Part shown: piece after piece, positions 5,789 to 8,397 of the stretch
Position numbering within the stretch: position 1 is the stretch's first letter
Layout: every line of letters starts with the position of its first letter
Source: Emcibacteraceae bacterium
GTDB lineage: Bacteria > Pseudomonadota > Alphaproteobacteria > Sphingomonadales > Emcibacteraceae
Length of the DNA stretch: 8,397 bases
Assembly (NCBI GenBank): GCA_016763335.1
Contig: JAESUD010000062.1
Coordinates: 1-8,397 of the forward strand
Reading direction: 5' to 3'
Position numbers and translations under genes: made by a program
Notes under the pieces: generated by a model
Told to the model about the DNA's origin: nothing
The model's input: the letters and a program-made list of their open reading frames with translations, nothing else
Database searches by the model: none

Positions 5789-6145
5789 TTAATCCTCCAG
5801 TAAGTGTGAGGCATCGTTGCCCGTTTTCCCATCAAGGTAATGGGTGATCACCACTCCACTGGTCTTTAAAATTTCAATCTGATAAATAAGCACACCATCA
5901 TAATTTAAAAGCTCAACTTCTAGCATTCGGTCATGGCTTTCCCGTTTGATCTTTTTTATTATTTTCTCAAGGCTAAGAAGATCTCCACTTTTCAAGACCT
6001 CAGTCAGTTCTTCTTTGCTTAGATGAGTGGATTCATACTGTGCTTCTGGTGCAGCTAACCCATTTGGCATTTCGGCAAATGATACGAATATCAAAATAGT
6101 CAAAGTCCAGTAAAAGTATTTAATATGGATTTTATTCATCTTCAT
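5789..6145 (-). CDS. Secreted PepSY-domain protein
   Basis: This small exported protein (118 aa) has a signal peptide: a basic start MKMNKIHIK, a hydrophobic core YFYWTLTILIFVSFA and a likely cleavage near GLAA (about residue 31). The remainder is a single PepSY domain of about 70 residues, recognisable from LSKEELTEVLKSGDLLSLEKIIKK, then VELLNYDGVLIYQIEIL and the C-terminal VVITHYLDGKTG. PepSY proteins are often encoded beside two-component systems and are thought to act on partner proteins in the periplasm. Here the likely partner is the sensor domain of the kinase two genes downstream, which is inference. The start is uncertain between ATG at 6143-6145 and ATG at 6137-6139; both overlap the end of the DUF3240 gene (by 14 or 8 nt), consistent with translational coupling. 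Its last codons contain the Shine-Dalgarno sequence of the response regulator gene. Confidence 0.85.
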   Translation of the reverse strand: MKMNKIHIKYFYWTLTILIFVSFAEMPNGLAAPEAQYESTHLSKEELTEVLKSGDLLSLEKIIKKIKRESHDRMLEVELLNYDGVLIYQIEILKTSGVVITHYLDGKTGNDASHLLED

Positions 6146-6449
6146 ACGACATTAAATTTCCTGCATCAATTAATGGTCTGATCATATAATGAATATCGCG
6201 ACTTGCAAATGTCTTCTTTAGTCTTGTTAAAATATTTTTTGCAATATTTTCTGGTACGTGAGTTTGAAACATCACCCGCTTGGACTTTCCTGTCACGAGT
6301 TCTGCTATGGACATATTTGTTTCGTCCGATCCATGACCATATATTGAGGAGCTATTAAAGCCCATAATATCACTTTGTTCCAACATCCAGTCAATGACAA
6401 CATCTTCAAGAGCTGTCGGAATTATTATTGTCAACATGCATAAATTCAT
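6132..6449 (-). CDS. DUF3240 family protein
   Basis: This 105-aa protein has no signal peptide and is presumably cytoplasmic. It matches the DUF3240 pattern: MLTIIIPTALEDVVIDWMLEQ, then MGFNSSSIYGHGSDE, SIAELVTGKSKRVMFQTHVPE, and the C-terminal IHYMIRPLIDAGNL. The alternation of strands and helices suggests a small ferredoxin-like, PII/CutA-like fold, judged by eye. The function of the family is not established to my knowledge, but its genes recurrently sit next to heavy-metal RND pumps. One His lies in the GHGSDE loop and another in FQTHVP; these and nearby acids are possible metal ligands, which is speculation. Its ATG overlaps the pump stop as ATGA, with GGGGAA 5 nt upstream, so the two are translationally coupled. 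The family call is fairly secure. Confidence 0.83.
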   Translation of the reverse strand: MNLCMLTIIIPTALEDVVIDWMLEQSDIMGFNSSSIYGHGSDETNMSIAELVTGKSKRVMFQTHVPENIAKNILTRLKKTFASRDIHYMIRPLIDAGNLMSYEDE

Positions 6450-8397
6450 GATGCTTCCCCTTGTTGATTTTTATGACCAAAACGACGGTATAAAATGGGC
6501 AATAAAATTAATGTTAACAAGGTTGATGTTATTAAACCACCGATCACCACGATTGCTAAAGGTCGCTGGATTTCTGAACCCGGACCACTGGCAAATAAGA
6601 GCGGAACCAATCCAAAAGCAGCAATACTTGCTGTCATCAACACGGGTCTAAGTCGCCGGCTAGCTCCTTCGGTTATGACCTGCGACAAAGGCTTTCCCAA
6701 AGCATAAAGCTGATTGAAATAACTGACCATCACTACGCCATTAAGAACCGCAATTCCGAGTAAGGCAATAAAGCCAATGGAGGCTGGTACCGATAAATAT
6801 TCACCGGAAATCCAAAGCGCAATTATGCCGCCCGTCATGGCAAAAGGAATGTTGCTAAGGACCAGCAAGGCCTGACGCATTGATTTAAAGGTTACAAAAA
6901 GAAGAAGAAAAATAAGTCCAAGCGCCACAGGAACAACAATAGAAAGGCGCGCTGCGGCCCGTTGTTGGTTTTCAAACTGTCCACCCCATTCCAAGGTATA
7001 GCCACTAGGTAAACTTATAGTTTTCGCACTCAGTTCCTTCGCTTCTTCCACAAATCCCACTAAATCACGATTGGCGACATTGGCAATGACAACCACCATA
7101 CGTGATCCTTTTTCGCGCTGCACAGAAACCGGACCTTCAACACGTTCAATGTTTGTCACCATTGAAAGCGGAACACTACGCCCTTCGGGTAAAGTAATTA
7201 ACAGGTTCTCAAAATCTGCCGGTGAATTTTGAATGTCTGCTGCCCCTTTTATCACAATTGGCGTTCGTCGTGCTTCTTCATATACTAGTCCCACATTAAG
7301 CCCTTCAATTTGGCTTCTAAGCAAATCCGTAATGTCATCAACTGATAAACCAAGACGACCAGCTGCCATACGATCCACAGATAGTTTTAAATACTGCGCT
7401 CCTTCGTTGGCAGGTTTATAAACATTATCGGCACCATCAATATTTTCCATAAGGCCAATTAATTGTTCACCGATCTCATTAAGCTGATCTTGATTTTCAC
7501 CAAAGATTTTAATGGCGATGTCCCCGCGAACACCGGTAAGCATTTCTGAAACTCGCATTTCAATGGGTTGGGTGAAATTGTATGCAATACCCGGTATTTT
7601 TGACATCACCTGATCAATGTTTTCAAGAAGCTCTTCTTTTGAACTCACTAGCCACTCTTCTTCGGGTTTAAATACTAAAAAACCATCCGTCTCATTAAGT
7701 CCCATTGGATCAAGGCCAATTTCATCAGACCCCGCCCGTGCCACCACGCCTTTAAGTTCTGGGATATTAGAAAGCAAAATTTGGGCAATGCTATTATCAA
7801 TTTCCAAAGACTTCTCAAGCGTAATAGAGGGTATTTTTTCCCACTGCAGAATGACGTCACCTTCATTCATTGTCGGCATAAAGGTTTTGCCAACCTGAGA
7901 ATATATCACAACAGCAATGGCAAGAAGGGCGGCAGAAAAAACAAAAACTTTACGTGTATTATCAAGGGCCCATTTCAGAAGTGGCATATATTTTCGTTGT
8001 AAAAAACTTACAAACCGGGTGTCAGAATGGGCGGTCTTCCGCGGCAAATAAGACGCGAGCACGGGAATCACGGTAAGCGATAAAATAAGCGAAGATGTGA
8101 GCGCAAAAACGATTGTTAATGCCACAGGCGAGAAAAGCTTCCCTTCTAATCCCTGCAAAGATAACAGCGGCAAGAAAACAATTATTATAATTATCATGCC
8201 CGCAGTTACAGGTAATGAAACCTCTGAGACGGCACGGTAAATAAGATGTAACCTAGGGTGTTTTCCTTTATTATCATGGGATAAATATGTCACAATATTT
8301 TCAACGACAACAACGGCTGCATCAACAAGTATACCGATTGCAATAGCCAACCCACCAAGGCTCATCAAATTGGCCGACATTCCAAATTGGTTCATCC
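6446..8397 (-). CDS. Heavy-metal RND efflux permease (CusA/CzcA family), N-terminal part outside window
   Basis: This is the inner-membrane proton-driven pump of a tripartite RND system that exports metal ions with a periplasmic adaptor and an outer-membrane channel, neither visible here. The C-terminal 649 residues of a protein usually about 1030-1050 aa are present; the 5' end runs off the right edge, and the ATG at 8393-8395 is internal. The fragment opens in TM4 with LAIAIGILVDAAVVVVEN (Asp25 and Glu32 of the fragment, the proton-relay region). It continues through TM5-6, a linker, TFMPTMNEGD at 171-180, the second periplasmic porter/docking region (about 180-485) with FTQPIEMRVSEMLTGVRGD, and TM8-12 including GFIALLGIAVLNGVVMVSYFNQL. 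The TM4 motif resembles CusA (monovalent Cu/Ag) more than CzcA, while the porter motif resembles CzcA, so the substrate is unclear. It is the first visible gene of the operon. Confidence 0.95.
   Translation of the reverse strand, partial: MNQFGMSANLMSLGGLAIAIGILVDAAVVVVENIVTYLSHDNKGKHPRLHLIYRAVSEVSLPVTAGMIIIIIVFLPLLSLQGLEGKLFSPVALTIVFALTSSLILSLTVIPVLASYLPRKTAHSDTRFVSFLQRKYMPLLKWALDNTRKVFVFSAALLAIAVVIYSQVGKTFMPTMNEGDVILQWEKIPSITLEKSLEIDNSIAQILLSNIPELKGVVARAGSDEIGLDPMGLNETDGFLVFKPEEEWLVSSKEELLENIDQVMSKIPGIAYNFTQPIEMRVSEMLTGVRGDIAIKIFGENQDQLNEIGEQLIGLMENIDGADNVYKPANEGAQYLKLSVDRMAAGRLGLSVDDITDLLRSQIEGLNVGLVYEEARRTPIVIKGAADIQNSPADFENLLITLPEGRSVPLSMVTNIERVEGPVSVQREKGSRMVVVIANVANRDLVGFVEEAKELSAKTISLPSGYTLEWGGQFENQQRAAARLSIVVPVALGLIFLLLFVTFKSMRQALLVLSNIPFAMTGGIIALWISGEYLSVPASIGFIALLGIAVLNGVVMVSYFNQLYALGKPLSQVITEGASRRLRPVLMTASIAAFGLVPLLFASGPGSEIQRPLAIVVIGGLITSTLLTLILLPILYRRFGHKNQQGEAS

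Noticed and set aside
8393..8395. ATG as the start of the RND permease
   Set aside because: It falls just before TM4 in a family of about 1040 residues; the gene continues past the window end.

Overview
The window looks like chromosomal DNA of a moderately AT-rich alphaproteobacterium. The evidence is a PAS_5-type single-domain protein, a DUF4136 lipoprotein and a PepSY / response regulator / PhoQ-like kinase set, all of which I associate with that class. I cannot name a genus. No transposase, integrase, CRISPR array or phage gene was seen.

Left part (1-3292). The window opens inside prfC (peptide chain release factor 3, plus strand), which lacks about 31 N-terminal residues including the P-loop. 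A small PAS_5 gene follows on the same strand behind its own likely promoter. Its stop overlaps, by 4 bp and tail to tail, the stop of a YdjA-like nitroreductase on the minus strand. The nitroreductase lies 19 bp downstream of a DUF4136 lipoprotein gene, so those two probably form one leftward transcript.

Middle (3293-3791). A tRNA-Val(GAC) gene with encoded CCA and a good sigma-70-type promoter sits between the lipoprotein gene and a roughly 300-bp gene-free gap. The gap holds a possible terminator hairpin, four GAATTA-type half-sites at about 10-bp intervals, and a GC-rich palindrome.

Right part (3792-8397). This is one compact leftward operon, in transcription order: the C-terminal two thirds of a heavy-metal RND efflux permease (CusA/CzcA family, cut by the window edge), a DUF3240 protein, a secreted PepSY protein, an OmpR-family response regulator with a GTG start, and a PhoQ-like histidine kinase. 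Junctions overlap or are only 1 to 16 nt apart. The likely logic is a metal efflux pump co-transcribed with the two-component system that senses envelope or metal stress and controls it. DUF3240 and PepSY would be small accessory proteins, cytoplasmic and periplasmic respectively.

The most unusual feature is a perfect 17-bp tandem duplication at the regulator/kinase junction. It duplicates the kinase start codon in another frame and creates a six-codon minicistron. That minicistron is joined by an ATGA overlap to the regulator stop on one side and to the kinase start on the other, giving a chain of coupled stops and starts. No wholly new system is evident; the novelty lies in the wiring of this operon.
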